DNA from: Pseudomonas abietaniphila
GTDB taxonomy: Bacteria; Pseudomonadota; Gammaproteobacteria; Pseudomonadales; Pseudomonadaceae
DNA length: 64,000 bases
Assembly: GCF_900100795.1 (NCBI RefSeq)
Contig: NZ_FNCO01000010.1
Location: forward strand, 124,001-188,000
Direction of reading: 5' to 3'
Position numbers and translations under genes: made by a program. This document shows, one piece after another, positions 51,695 through 60,294 of this stretch (position 1 is its first letter; each line of letters begins with the position of its first letter). The notes beneath the pieces were generated by a model. That model was not told where the DNA came from. It saw only the letters and a program-made list of their open reading frames with translations, and ran no database searches.

Positions 51695-52723
51695 ATGCTG
51701 ACGATCTATTCAGACGATCACCATCTGCATCATGGCCGCTGCGAGTTGATCGACGGCAAGCTGATGCCCTGCTTCGAGATGCCGTCGCGCGCCGATCACG
51801 TGTTGCAGCGCGTCAAGGATCGCGAAATCGGTGCCGTGGAAGGCCCGCAGGATTTCGGCATTGCGCCGATCGAACGCATTCACACCCAAGCGTTTCTGGC
51901 GTTCTTCAAAGGCGCGTGGGCACGCTGGGCCGAAACCGACCCTGAAGGTGATCTGCTGCCTTACACCTGGCCTGCGCGCACGCTGCGCTCGGTCATCCCG
52001 ACCAGCCTGCACGGTCAGTTGGGCTATTACACCTTCGACGCAGGCGCCCCAATTACCGCAGGCACCTGGCAAGCCGCATACAGCGCGGCCCAGGTTGCTC
52101 TCACCGCCCAAGCTGCGATTCAGAACGGCGCCCGCAGCGCTTTCGCCTTGTGCCGTCCGCCGGGGCACCACGCTGCCAGCGATGTCATGGGCGGCTATTG
52201 CTACCTGAACAACGCGGCCATCGCGGCTCAGGCCTTCCTCGACCAAGGTCACAAGAAGGTCGCGATTCTTGACGTGGACTACCACCACGGCAACGGCACC
52301 CAGTCGATTTTCTATACGCGCAGCGACGTGTTGTTCACCTCCATTCATGGTCACCCGGAAGCGGAATTCCCGTTCTTTCTCGGCTATGAAGACGAGCTGG
52401 GTGAAGGTGCAGGCGAAGGCTTCAACTTCAATTATCCATTGGCGGCGGGCAGCGACTGGACGCAGTGGAGCGCGGCGCTGGAGCAGGCGTGCGGCGAGAT
52501 CGAACGCTACGGTGCGGACGTCATCGTGGTGTCGCTGGGCGTGGACACCTACAAGGACGACCCCATCTCGCAATTCAAGCTCGACAGCCCGGATTACCTG
52601 CGCATGGGCGAGCGCATCGCGCGCCTGGGCAAGCCCACCCTGTTTGTGATGGAAGGCGGCTATGCCGTCGAAGAAATCGGCATTAACGCCGTAAACGTGC
52701 TGGAAGGTTTCGAACGCGTCTGA
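51695..52723 (+). CDS. aphA: Acetylpolyamine amidohydrolase (histone deacetylase family)
   Basis: Removes acetyl groups from acetylated polyamines such as acetylputrescine. The 342-residue zinc enzyme shows LCRPPGHHAASDVMGGYCYLNN (paired histidines), DVDYHHGNGTQSIFY (zinc aspartate and histidine) and the active-site tyrosine region EGGYAVEEIG near the end. It matches the place and partner of PA1409: a polyamine-binding protein gene follows after 29 bases. The symbol is given by analogy with P. aeruginosa. Confidence 0.88.
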   Translation: MLTIYSDDHHLHHGRCELIDGKLMPCFEMPSRADHVLQRVKDREIGAVEGPQDFGIAPIERIHTQAFLAFFKGAWARWAETDPEGDLLPYTWPARTLRSVIPTSLHGQLGYYTFDAGAPITAGTWQAAYSAAQVALTAQAAIQNGARSAFALCRPPGHHAASDVMGGYCYLNNAAIAAQAFLDQGHKKVAILDVDYHHGNGTQSIFYTRSDVLFTSIHGHPEAEFPFFLGYEDELGEGAGEGFNFNYPLAAGSDWTQWSAALEQACGEIERYGADVIVVSLGVDTYKDDPISQFKLDSPDYLRMGERIARLGKPTLFVMEGGYAVEEIGINAVNVLEGFERV

Positions 52724-52752
52724 CCCTCTACCTTCGAACAAGAGAGACAACG

Positions 52753-53865
52753 ATGAACAGACTCAAGCGCTTTATCGCATCGACGCTTCTGGCAACATCT
52801 GGCGTGGCCATGCTCGGCGGCGCGGCGCACGCCGACGAGCCAAAAACCCTGCGGGTCTACAACTGGTTCGACTACATCACGCCGCAGACCCTGGAAAGCT
52901 TCAAAAAAGACACCAAGATCCCGCTCATCTACGACATTTTCGACACCAACGAAGCGCTGGAAGCCAAGCTGCTGACAGGCAACTCGGGCTATGACGTCGT
53001 GGTGCCATCCAACGTGTTTCTGGCCAAGCAGATCGAGGCTGGCGTATTCCAGCCCCTGGACAAGTCCAAGCTGACCAACTATTCGCACCTTGATCCCAAG
53101 CTGATGAAACTGCTGGAAGCCAACGACCCGGGCAACAAGTTCGCCGTGCCGTACATGTACGGCACCATCCTGATCGGCTTCAACCCGGCCAAGGTCAAGG
53201 CCGTGCTGGGCGACAACGCGCCGGTGGACAGCTGGGACCTGATCTTCAAGGAAGAGAACATCAGCAAACTGAAGCAGTGCGGCGTGACGCTGCTCGACTC
53301 CCCTTCAGAAATTCTGCCTCTGGCCTTGCAACATTTGGGGCTGGATCCCAACAGCAAGAATCCAAAGGACTACGACAAGGCAGAAGCCTTGCTGATGAAG
53401 ATCCGCCCTTACATCACCTACTTCCACTCCTCGAAGTACATGGCTGACATCGCCAACGGCGACATCTGCGTGGCCGTGGGTTATTCGGGCAGCTTCTCGC
53501 AAGCGGCCAACCGCGCGAAGGAAGCCAAGAACGGCGTCGTGGTGGACATGCGTCTGCCGAAGGAAGGCGCGCCGATCTGGTTCGACATGCTGGCGATTCC
53601 GAAAGGCGCCAAGGATGTGGAAGACGCCCACACGTTCATCAACTACCTGTTGCAACCGAAGGTGATCGCGCCGATCAGCGACTTTGTCGGGTACCCGAAC
53701 CCGAACAAGGACGCGACTGAACTGGTTGATCCGGCGATCCGCAACAACCCCAACCTGTACCCGACCGCCGAAGCAATGAAAACGCTTTACACGCTGACGC
53801 CGCTGCCGCGTGATGCAGAACGCGCACGGACCCGGGTGTGGACCAAGATCAAATCCGGCACCTGA
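52753..53865 (+). CDS. Polyamine-binding periplasmic protein (PotF/SpuD type)
   Basis: A 370-residue substrate-binding protein. The signal peptide is MNRLKRFIASTLLATSGVAM, cut after AHA. The mature part begins KTLRVYNWFDYITPQTLESF, the PotF/SpuD opening, and contains YMYGTILIGFNPAKV and YIPHS-like text replaced here by YSGSFSQAANRAKEA. No membrane or ATPase subunits lie nearby, so it must work with a transporter encoded elsewhere. It is co-transcribed with the amidohydrolase, as PA1410 is with PA1409. Confidence 0.92.
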   Translation: MNRLKRFIASTLLATSGVAMLGGAAHADEPKTLRVYNWFDYITPQTLESFKKDTKIPLIYDIFDTNEALEAKLLTGNSGYDVVVPSNVFLAKQIEAGVFQPLDKSKLTNYSHLDPKLMKLLEANDPGNKFAVPYMYGTILIGFNPAKVKAVLGDNAPVDSWDLIFKEENISKLKQCGVTLLDSPSEILPLALQHLGLDPNSKNPKDYDKAEALLMKIRPYITYFHSSKYMADIANGDICVAVGYSGSFSQAANRAKEAKNGVVVDMRLPKEGAPIWFDMLAIPKGAKDVEDAHTFINYLLQPKVIAPISDFVGYPNPNKDATELVDPAIRNNPNLYPTAEAMKTLYTLTPLPRDAERARTRVWTKIKSGT

Positions 53866-53870
53866 ACGTC

Positions 53871-53960
53871 CTGTAGGAGCGCGCTTGCCCGCGAATGCGT
53901 CGTGTCAAACACACACCTGACACTGACACAACGCCATCGCGGGCAAGCGCGCTCCTACAG
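53871..53960. repeat. REPIN-type inverted repeat
   Basis: Arms CTGTAGGAGCGCGCTTGCCC and complement flank about 45 bases, immediately after the binding-protein stop. Same class as at 4903 and 8800. Confidence 0.8.
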
Positions 53961-54050
53961 ACTGTGTTGATCGTGCCCATTGGGTGACGCCGAGCGTCAC
54001 AGGCGGCATTACCACGCGGAGCGTGGAACGATCGGATATTCAGCCGACAG

Positions 54051-54932
54051 TCAGCGCTGCTTTTCCGTGGCATCACGCAGCATCGAGTTCAGGTTCCCGG
54101 AGATGTTGTCGCACAGCGCCTTCATCTGAATCTCGTGTTCAGACGCCTTGAACGGGCTTTGCAGGTCGCTGCCGATCTTCTCGATGGCGAGCAGCATGAA
54201 GCCCACGACTGTCGAGGCCAGCGGCGTGAACCAGCCCAGCGTTTCCACCAGACCGATCGGCACAATGATGCAGAACAACGTGATGAACAATCGGGGAAAG
54301 GTCACGTACGGATAAGGCAGTGGCGTATTGGCGATCCGCTCCATGCCGCCCTGGCAGTTGGAAATCTCAACCAACGTCGCTTCCAGCCGCTCCAGACGAA
54401 TGCTGTCCAGCCGGCCAGCCTTGTATTCGTTCGCGATGATTGCAGCGGACTCGTTAAGAATGTCGTTCGGAAAGTTATTGGTGCGCTTACGGCGCTCGTA
54501 TTCCTCGCGAGGAATCATGGCCGTCACGTCTTCCCCGCAATCGCTTCCCTTCAAGTGCGCCGACAGGCATTCAACGTAGGCAACATGCCGACGCAGCAGC
54601 ACAGCCTTGACCGGATTCAGCTCGCCTTCGTCGTCGATCAGCGTCAGCACCTGGCGCGCGAAGCTGCGGGAATTGTTGACCAAAGCCCCCCATAACGTTC
54701 GCGCCTCCCACCACCGGTTATAAGCGCTCGAGTTCCGAAAGCTGGTCAGCACCACCAATGCCGAACCGAGCAGGGTCAGCGGCATCGACGGCAAGGTGAT
54801 CTTGCGCTCCAGGTAGAGCATGAAATCGACTGTGACAATCACATCCCAGATCAACAGCCAGAACAGCGACCAACCGATGTAGGTGAAGGTCCTGAGCATG
54901 GCCCGGTATTTCTTGATGATCGTTTCCTGCAA
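54051..54932 (-). CDS. Bestrophin family (UPF0187) membrane protein
   Basis: A 293-residue protein of the bacterial bestrophin family, thought to form ion channels. N-terminal helices read FTYIGWSLFWLLIWDVIVTV and PLTLLGSALVVLTSFRNSSAYNRWWEARTLWG (shown in part), the latter with the typical N-S-x-A-Y-x-R-W-W-E signature. A second membrane pair lies near 215-255. It probably starts at TTG (54932, MQETIIKKYRAMLR); an ATG 11 codons on is an alternative. No partner genes. Confidence 0.85.
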   Translation of the reverse strand: MQETIIKKYRAMLRTFTYIGWSLFWLLIWDVIVTVDFMLYLERKITLPSMPLTLLGSALVVLTSFRNSSAYNRWWEARTLWGALVNNSRSFARQVLTLIDDEGELNPVKAVLLRRHVAYVECLSAHLKGSDCGEDVTAMIPREEYERRKRTNNFPNDILNESAAIIANEYKAGRLDSIRLERLEATLVEISNCQGGMERIANTPLPYPYVTFPRLFITLFCIIVPIGLVETLGWFTPLASTVVGFMLLAIEKIGSDLQSPFKASEHEIQMKALCDNISGNLNSMLRDATEKQR

Positions 54933-55020
54933 AGGCCACCCCCGTCTGTTATCTCATGGGTCAAGCGACACACGCTGACCTCAAGGGCATTCGAATGCAG
55001 ATGGCTTGCTTGGTTCGCAA

Positions 55021-55034
55021 CTGAAACATTTCAG
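55021..55034 (+). promoter_or_regulatory. Cra/FruR-like dyad upstream of transketolase
   Basis: CTGAAACATTTCAG is a 6-2-6 perfect dyad. It differs at one place from the E. coli Cra pattern and resembles the P. putida FruR core TGAAACGTTTCA. It lies 112 bases before the transketolase ATG. Confidence 0.4.
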
Positions 55035-55145
55035 CGATAAATCGTTCGCCCCGGTCGGGTGACAGAGATTTCATGGAACGAACCCGCCGCGCGCGTGCTC
55101 AACACCTATCTGGATGCTTCAGCCACTTGTCACGAGGAGAATGTA

Positions 55146-57230
55146 ATGGGCTCGTCTTTAACCTCTCATTCCATCGAAGAACACAGCGAACGCGACCAAC
55201 TGACCATCAACACCATTCGCACCCTGGCGATGGATGCCGTGCAAAAGGCCAACTCGGGTCACCCCGGCACACCCATGGCGCTGGCGCCCGTCGGCTACAC
55301 CCTGTGGAAAGATTTTCTGCGCTATCACCCGGAACATCCTGACTGGCCAAACCGCGACCGCTTCGTGCTGTCGGTCGGTCATGCGTCGATGCTGCTTTAT
55401 TCGCTGCTGCACCTGGCGGGCGTGGTCGAGATCGACGAGCACGGCAAGCGCTCCGGCAAACCGGCCGTGAGCCTGGAAGACATCAAACAATTCCGTCAGA
55501 TGGACTCCAAGACTCCAGGCCATCCGGAATACCGCATGACCACAGGCGTTGAGACCACGACCGGTCCGCTGGGCCAAGGCTGCGCGAACAGCGTGGGCAT
55601 GGCGATGGCCGAGCGCTGGCTAGGCGAGCGCTTCAACAAACCGGGCGCCACGCTGTTTGATTACAACGTTTACGTGCTGTGCGGCGACGGCGACATGATG
55701 GAAGGCGTGACCGCCGAAGCGGCCTCACTGGCCGGTCACCTCAAGCTGTCGAACCTGTGCTGGATCTATGACAACAACACCATCAGCATCGAAGGCCACA
55801 CGGAACTTGCCTACAGCGACGATCCGCAGAAACGTTTCGAAGGCTACGGCTGGAAAACCCTGCATGTGAAGGACGCCAACGATGCTGCGGCGCTCGCGAA
55901 GGCGATCACAACCTTCCAGCAGACCGACGACGCACCGACCCTCATCGTGGTCGACAGCGTGATCGGCTACGGCTCGCCGAATAAACACAACACCGCGTCG
56001 GCGCACGGCGAACCGCTGGGCGAAGATGAAATCAAGCTGACCAAGAAAGCCTACGGTTGGGATGAAAACAGCAGCTTTCTGGTGCCCGACGAAGCGCGCC
56101 ATTACTTGCGCGATGCGTTGCTGAGCCGCAACGGCGGCGATTACGACGCCTGGCAAGAGACCTTCGCCCGTTTTGAGAAAGATCAGCCGCAACTGGCCGA
56201 CGAACTCAAACGCATGCGCGCGGGTGAAATGCCAGAAGGCTGGCGCAACACCGCGGTCAGCTTCGACGCCGACCCCAAAGGGCTCGCCACGCGTGCCTCG
56301 GGCGGTAAAGTCCTCAACGGTTTTGCCCAGCAAATCCCGTGGCTGATTGGCGGATCGGCGGACCTGTCCCCTTCCACTAAAACCAATCTGACGTTTGAGG
56401 GCGCCGGCAGCTTCGAGGCAGGCAGTTACAGCGGCCGCAACTTGCATTTCGGCATCCGTGAACACGCCATGGGGTCGATTGCCAACGGGCTGGCGCTGTC
56501 TTACATACGGCCATACACGTCGACCTTCCTGGTGTTCAGCGATTACATGAAACCGCCGATTCGTCTGGCGTCGATCATGGAGCTGCCGGTGGTGTTCGTC
56601 TTCACCCACGACTCCATTGGTGTCGGCGAAGACGGCCCGACCCACCAGCCTATCGAGCACCTCACGCAATTGCGTGCCACGCCCGGCTTGCTGACGTTGC
56701 GACCGGGGGATGCCAACGAAACCGCCGAAGCCTGGAAAGTCGCTTTGGCGCAAACCCATCGCCCCAGCTGCCTGGTGCTTTCTCGTCAGCCGATGCCGAC
56801 CCTGGACCGCTCGAAATACGCCAGCGCTGAAAACGTCGCCAAAGGCGCCTATGTGCTGGCCGATGCGGTGAAAGGCAAAGTGGACGTGATCCTGATCGCC
56901 ACGGGCAGCGAGGTGGGCATGACCGTCGAGGCGTTCGAAAAACTGAAGGCTGACGGCGTGGCGGCGCGCGTGGTGTCGATGCCGAGCTGGGAGCTGTTCG
57001 AGGATCAGGACAAGGCTTACCGCGACAGCGTATTTCCGCCGAATGTCATGGCACGCGTGGTCGTGGAACAGGCCGGCCCCGTGGGTTGGGACCGTTACGT
57101 GGGTCAGACGGGGGCGAAGATCGTGATGAACACCTTCGGCGCCTCCGCCCCGATCGAGAAGCTGCAGGCGAAGTTCGGGTTTACGGCCGAGAACATTGCC
57201 AAGGTAGCGAAGGAGCAGATCGGCCAGTAA
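55146..57230 (+). CDS. tkt: Transketolase
   Basis: Moves two-carbon units between sugar phosphates in the pentose phosphate pathway. The 694-residue protein has the thiamine diphosphate site GDGDMMEGVTAEAASLAG with NNTISIEGHT, the N-terminal LTINTIRTLAMDAVQKANSGHPG, and the C-terminal TFLVFSDYMKPPIRLASIMELPVVFVFTHDS (shown in part). GAGGAG lies before the ATG at 55146; an earlier in-frame start at 55059 would add 29 residues that do not look like the family. This gene stands alone here rather than beside gap/pgk, so the chromosome may hold a second copy. Confidence 0.94.
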   Translation: MGSSLTSHSIEEHSERDQLTINTIRTLAMDAVQKANSGHPGTPMALAPVGYTLWKDFLRYHPEHPDWPNRDRFVLSVGHASMLLYSLLHLAGVVEIDEHGKRSGKPAVSLEDIKQFRQMDSKTPGHPEYRMTTGVETTTGPLGQGCANSVGMAMAERWLGERFNKPGATLFDYNVYVLCGDGDMMEGVTAEAASLAGHLKLSNLCWIYDNNTISIEGHTELAYSDDPQKRFEGYGWKTLHVKDANDAAALAKAITTFQQTDDAPTLIVVDSVIGYGSPNKHNTASAHGEPLGEDEIKLTKKAYGWDENSSFLVPDEARHYLRDALLSRNGGDYDAWQETFARFEKDQPQLADELKRMRAGEMPEGWRNTAVSFDADPKGLATRASGGKVLNGFAQQIPWLIGGSADLSPSTKTNLTFEGAGSFEAGSYSGRNLHFGIREHAMGSIANGLALSYIRPYTSTFLVFSDYMKPPIRLASIMELPVVFVFTHDSIGVGEDGPTHQPIEHLTQLRATPGLLTLRPGDANETAEAWKVALAQTHRPSCLVLSRQPMPTLDRSKYASAENVAKGAYVLADAVKGKVDVILIATGSEVGMTVEAFEKLKADGVAARVVSMPSWELFEDQDKAYRDSVFPPNVMARVVVEQAGPVGWDRYVGQTGAKIVMNTFGASAPIEKLQAKFGFTAENIAKVAKEQIGQ

Positions 57231-57237
57231 TCAGGCC

Positions 57238-57330
57238 CTGTAGGAGCGCGCTTGCCCGCGAAGACTGCGGTACATCCGATGGATACCTGTCGGCTGCACC
57301 GGCCTCTTCGTGAGCAAGCTCAATCCCACA
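57238..57330. repeat. Mosaic REPIN
   Basis: The left arm (CTGTAGGAGCGCGCTTGCCC) is of the 4.9 kb class, but the right arm (GTGAGCAAGCTCAATCCCAC) is of the 51.4 kb class. The arms pair only in part. Confidence 0.65.
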
Positions 57331-57354
57331 TTTGGAGCGTGTGACGACGTTGAA

Positions 57355-58566
57355 TCAGCAGCCGCTTAAAACCACCGGACGACGCTCACCTTCAAAGAAG
57401 AACGGACGAATCCGCACACCGACGGCGTTACCCGCGAACGCTGCAATCAGCCACAACCAGCCATGCAGGCTGCCCGACGCGATACCGCTGAAGTACGCGC
57501 CAATGTTGCAGCCGTAGGCCAGACGCGAACCGTAGCCCAACAGCAAGCCACCGATCACCGCCGCTACCAGCGAACGGGTCGGGATCTTCAGGCTTGGCGA
57601 GAATCGTCCTGCAAGCCCCGCTGCCACTGCCGCACCCAGCATGATGCCGATGTCCATGACTGTCGTGATGTCTTCCCATACCGGCGCGGCCAGCGCCTTG
57701 GCGTTGGCAGGCATCTGCCAGAACACCCAGCTGCCGACGTCTACGCCCAGACTGCTGACGACCTTCGCGCCCCACAGGGCGAACGCCGAGGTGATGCCCC
57801 AAGGACGGCCAGCCAGCGCCAGCGTTGCATAGTTGAGCAATGCCAGCGCAACGGCGCCCCATACCAAGGGCCATGGACCGCGCAGAAAACGACGCAAGCC
57901 CACGTGCTCGCTGGTAACTGCGGGTTCCAGCTCGCCATGGCGGCGCTTTTCCAGCGTGATGGTGACCAGCGCGATCACGGCGAACAGCGCCAGGCTCATG
58001 ATCAGGGCCGGGATCACCCCGAAGGTTTTGACGATGGAAGTTGCCGGGAACGAGGGCAGCGAGAACCACCAGTCGGCGTGATGGGTCGCCACCACCGAAC
58101 CGACGATGAAGAACAGCAGCGTTACCAGCATCCGCGCATTGCCACCGCCCACGGTGAACAGCGTGCCCGACGCACATCCGCCCCCCATCTGCATGCCGAT
58201 GCCAAAAATGAACGCGCCAAAGACCACGGAAACGCCGGCTGGCGCTACCAGTCCGGTGACCGGTGTGCCGAACAACGTGCCTGCGCCCAAGGCCGGGAAG
58301 AACAGGACGACGGCAATGGCCAGCATCACCATCTGCGCGCGCAGACCCGCGCCGCGACGCTCATTGATGAACACCCGCCAGGCAGACGTGAAACCGAACG
58401 CGGCGTGATACAGCGTCAGGCCCAGCGCCGCACCGACGATCAACAGCAGCACTTGCTTGCCGCCGACCGCGGACTGAAGAAACAAAGCACCGATCACCAA
58501 TAAAACGAAGGCAATCAGCGGCGTGCCGAACTTGCGTTCCGGCGTCGCAGAAAGAGGAAGGCTCAT
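57355..58566 (-). CDS. YeeE/YedE family transporter, thiosulfate-uptake type
   Basis: A 403-residue protein with about ten to twelve helices and two Sulf_transp repeats, each with a cysteine motif: GIGMQMGGGCASGTLFTVGGG near 120-140 and GYGSRLAYGCNIGAYFSGI near 350-368. Those motifs are the thiosulfate-conducting cysteines of TsuA (YeeE). Uptake of thiosulfate or a related sulfur ion is likely; it could serve cysteine synthesis. No sulfurtransferase (YeeD) gene adjoins it. Confidence 0.87.
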   Translation of the reverse strand: MSLPLSATPERKFGTPLIAFVLLVIGALFLQSAVGGKQVLLLIVGAALGLTLYHAAFGFTSAWRVFINERRGAGLRAQMVMLAIAVVLFFPALGAGTLFGTPVTGLVAPAGVSVVFGAFIFGIGMQMGGGCASGTLFTVGGGNARMLVTLLFFIVGSVVATHHADWWFSLPSFPATSIVKTFGVIPALIMSLALFAVIALVTITLEKRRHGELEPAVTSEHVGLRRFLRGPWPLVWGAVALALLNYATLALAGRPWGITSAFALWGAKVVSSLGVDVGSWVFWQMPANAKALAAPVWEDITTVMDIGIMLGAAVAAGLAGRFSPSLKIPTRSLVAAVIGGLLLGYGSRLAYGCNIGAYFSGIASGSLHGWLWLIAAFAGNAVGVRIRPFFFEGERRPVVLSGC

Positions 58567-58660
58567 GGACGTATCTCAGGAAATGGTTGCAATGGGCGCG
58601 AGTATAACCCCGCTGCCGGCCGTTCTAGGCTCAATGGTTTAACCCTTTCCTGTACGCATC

Positions 58661-60205
58661 TCACCGCCACACACCACGCAGCCGCTCCAGCGCCGAGGCA
58701 ATGTCCGCTTCCGGTACCGCCGCGAAACCCAGCACCAGCCCCGCGCGGTTATCCACAGGCGTATCGGAATCGGGTAACCAGTAATCGCTCAGCGGGGCCA
58801 CCTCAACGCCGACGCTTTCTGCCTTCGCCACCAGGTCCTGCTCACGGGCCTGGCTTTCGACCGTCACCGTCACATGCAAGCCCGCCGACGGCTTGGGCAT
58901 CGGACTGCAACCGGGCAGGTCTTGAGGCCAGCCCGCCAGCAAGGCATCGCGTCGATTCAATGCCGCACGACGCATGCGCCGGATGTGCCGTTGAAAGTGG
59001 CCCGACGCTATGAATTCGGCCATGACGGCCTGAGTGCCGATCTCCGAATGCCGCATGTCCACAGCACGGCGCTGGCTGAAGGGCTTGACCAGATTGCGGG
59101 GCAGCACTAGGTACCCCAGACGCAACGCCGGAAAAGCGACCTTGCCGAAGGTGCCGACATAGAGCACCCGCCCGTGCCGATCCAGCGCCGCCAGTGGTGC
59201 CAAAGGCGCGCCGCTGTAACGGTATTCGCCATCGTAGTCGTCCTCGACGATCCAGCCTTGTGTCCGTTCAGCCCACGCCAGCAAATCCAGGCGGCGCGCC
59301 AGACTCATCGTGACGCCCAACGGGTACTGATGAGACGGCGTCACATACGCCACCTTGCAGCGGCTATCGTTCGAATCAGGGCATTGCATGCCTTCAGCGT
59401 CCACCGGCATTCCAAACAATGTTGCGCCTGCAACCGCAAAGGCGTGGCCCGCCGCACGATACCCCGGATTTTCAATCGCGACGCCATCTCCGTCGTTCAA
59501 CAGCAACTGTGCACAAAGAGCAATCGCCTGCTGGGCGCCACTGGTGATCACAATTTGTTCAGGCGCACACTGCAAGTCACGAGATGTTCTTAAATACACC
59601 GCGATCAATTCCCGCAGCCGCCACTCTCCGGCCGGATCGCCGTACCCCAACTGATGCAGACCCGGTTTTCGCCAGAAAGCCGCGTGGAGCTTGCCCCACA
59701 CGTCGAACGGGAACAGATCGAACGCCGGAATACCCACGCGAAAAGCGCGTGGCAAACCGGTTTTGTGAGCGCTCAAATGGTGCCGTTCCAGCAGGTCCAT
59801 GGAAGCACTGTGGATAACTTTACTGGATAAATCACCAGCATGATTTAACGATTTTGTGGATAAACCTGTTGATAAGCTTGGTGATAACCCTGTGGACACT
59901 TTTGTGGATAGTTTTTTTGCAGGCGTTGGTTTGTCCGGCAATTGTGCGACATAGGTGCCGTCGCCAATGCGGCCGTCGGTGAAGCCTTCGGCGTAAAGCT
60001 GGTCGTAGGCACGCATCACGCTGTTGCGGGAAATGGACAACGAAGCTGCCAGATCGCGGCTGGCGGGCAGGCGCGTCCCGCTGCTCAAACGCCCGTCGAG
60101 AATGCGCTCGCGCAGCGCCTGATACAGCTGACGGCTCAAGCCCTGGCGGCGGTCCAGTTGGATTCCGGCGAAATCGAACGTCAATGAGGGCGTGGCGACG
60201 GGCAT
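58661..60205 (-). CDS. MocR/PdxR-type regulator (GntR plus aminotransferase)
   Basis: A 514-residue fusion of a GntR winged helix (about 15-90: LYQALRERILDGRLSSGTRLPASRDLAASLSISRN, shown in part) and a class I aminotransferase fold (about 150-510) with the PLP lysine in YVGTFGKVAFPALRLGYLVLP. Such regulators sense PLP-bound amines or vitamin B6. The linker, about 92-138, is unusual: LSTKVSTGLSPSLSTGLST, with TTA codons five times in 35, encoded by DnaA-box-like repeats. It is divergent from paiB with an 89-base gap that contains a large dyad. Likely targets are those neighbours. Confidence 0.9.
   Translation of the reverse strand: MPVATPSLTFDFAGIQLDRRQGLSRQLYQALRERILDGRLSSGTRLPASRDLAASLSISRNSVMRAYDQLYAEGFTDGRIGDGTYVAQLPDKPTPAKKLSTKVSTGLSPSLSTGLSTKSLNHAGDLSSKVIHSASMDLLERHHLSAHKTGLPRAFRVGIPAFDLFPFDVWGKLHAAFWRKPGLHQLGYGDPAGEWRLRELIAVYLRTSRDLQCAPEQIVITSGAQQAIALCAQLLLNDGDGVAIENPGYRAAGHAFAVAGATLFGMPVDAEGMQCPDSNDSRCKVAYVTPSHQYPLGVTMSLARRLDLLAWAERTQGWIVEDDYDGEYRYSGAPLAPLAALDRHGRVLYVGTFGKVAFPALRLGYLVLPRNLVKPFSQRRAVDMRHSEIGTQAVMAEFIASGHFQRHIRRMRRAALNRRDALLAGWPQDLPGCSPMPKPSAGLHVTVTVESQAREQDLVAKAESVGVEVAPLSDYWLPDSDTPVDNRAGLVLGFAAVPEADIASALERLRGVWR
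59809..59911. repeat. Cluster of DnaA-box-like sequences inside the MocR linker
   Basis: TGTGGATAA, the complement of the perfect DnaA box TTATCCACA, occurs at 59809-59817 and 59855-59863. Near-matches with one or two changes lie at 59822-59830, 59867-59875 (TGTTGATAA), 59879-59887, 59891-59899 and 59903-59911 (TGTGGATAG). All point the same way in about 100 bases. The region codes for the regulator's linker, in a fixed frame Leu-Ser-Thr. Confidence 0.7.
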
Positions 60206-60208
60206 CGA

Positions 60209-60255
60209 ATTGGTCCTATGAAATTGACCATTAATGGTTCTTACAACAGACCAAT
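60209..60255. promoter_or_regulatory. Nested dyad operator between MocR and paiB
   Basis: ACCATTAATGGT (60227-60238) is a perfect 12-base palindrome. The outer pair ATTGGTC (60209-60215) and GACCAAT (60249-60255) shares almost the same centre. The whole lies between the two divergent starts. Repeats of GACCA/TGGTC with about one to two turns between them fit what is known of MocR sites. Confidence 0.6.
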
Positions 60256-60294
60256 AGGCTGCCTAGGATTAGGCCAATCGCCAAGGAAAATCTC

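Noticed and set aside
1804..57330. CRISPR arrays
   Set aside because: The repeated sequences are inverted pairs scattered singly in intergenic gaps, not regularly spaced direct repeats, and no cas genes are present.
59809..59911. Chromosomal replication origin
   Set aside because: The DnaA-box cluster is inside a gene. There is no dnaA, dnaN, rpmH or AT-rich unwinding region nearby, so it is not oriC.
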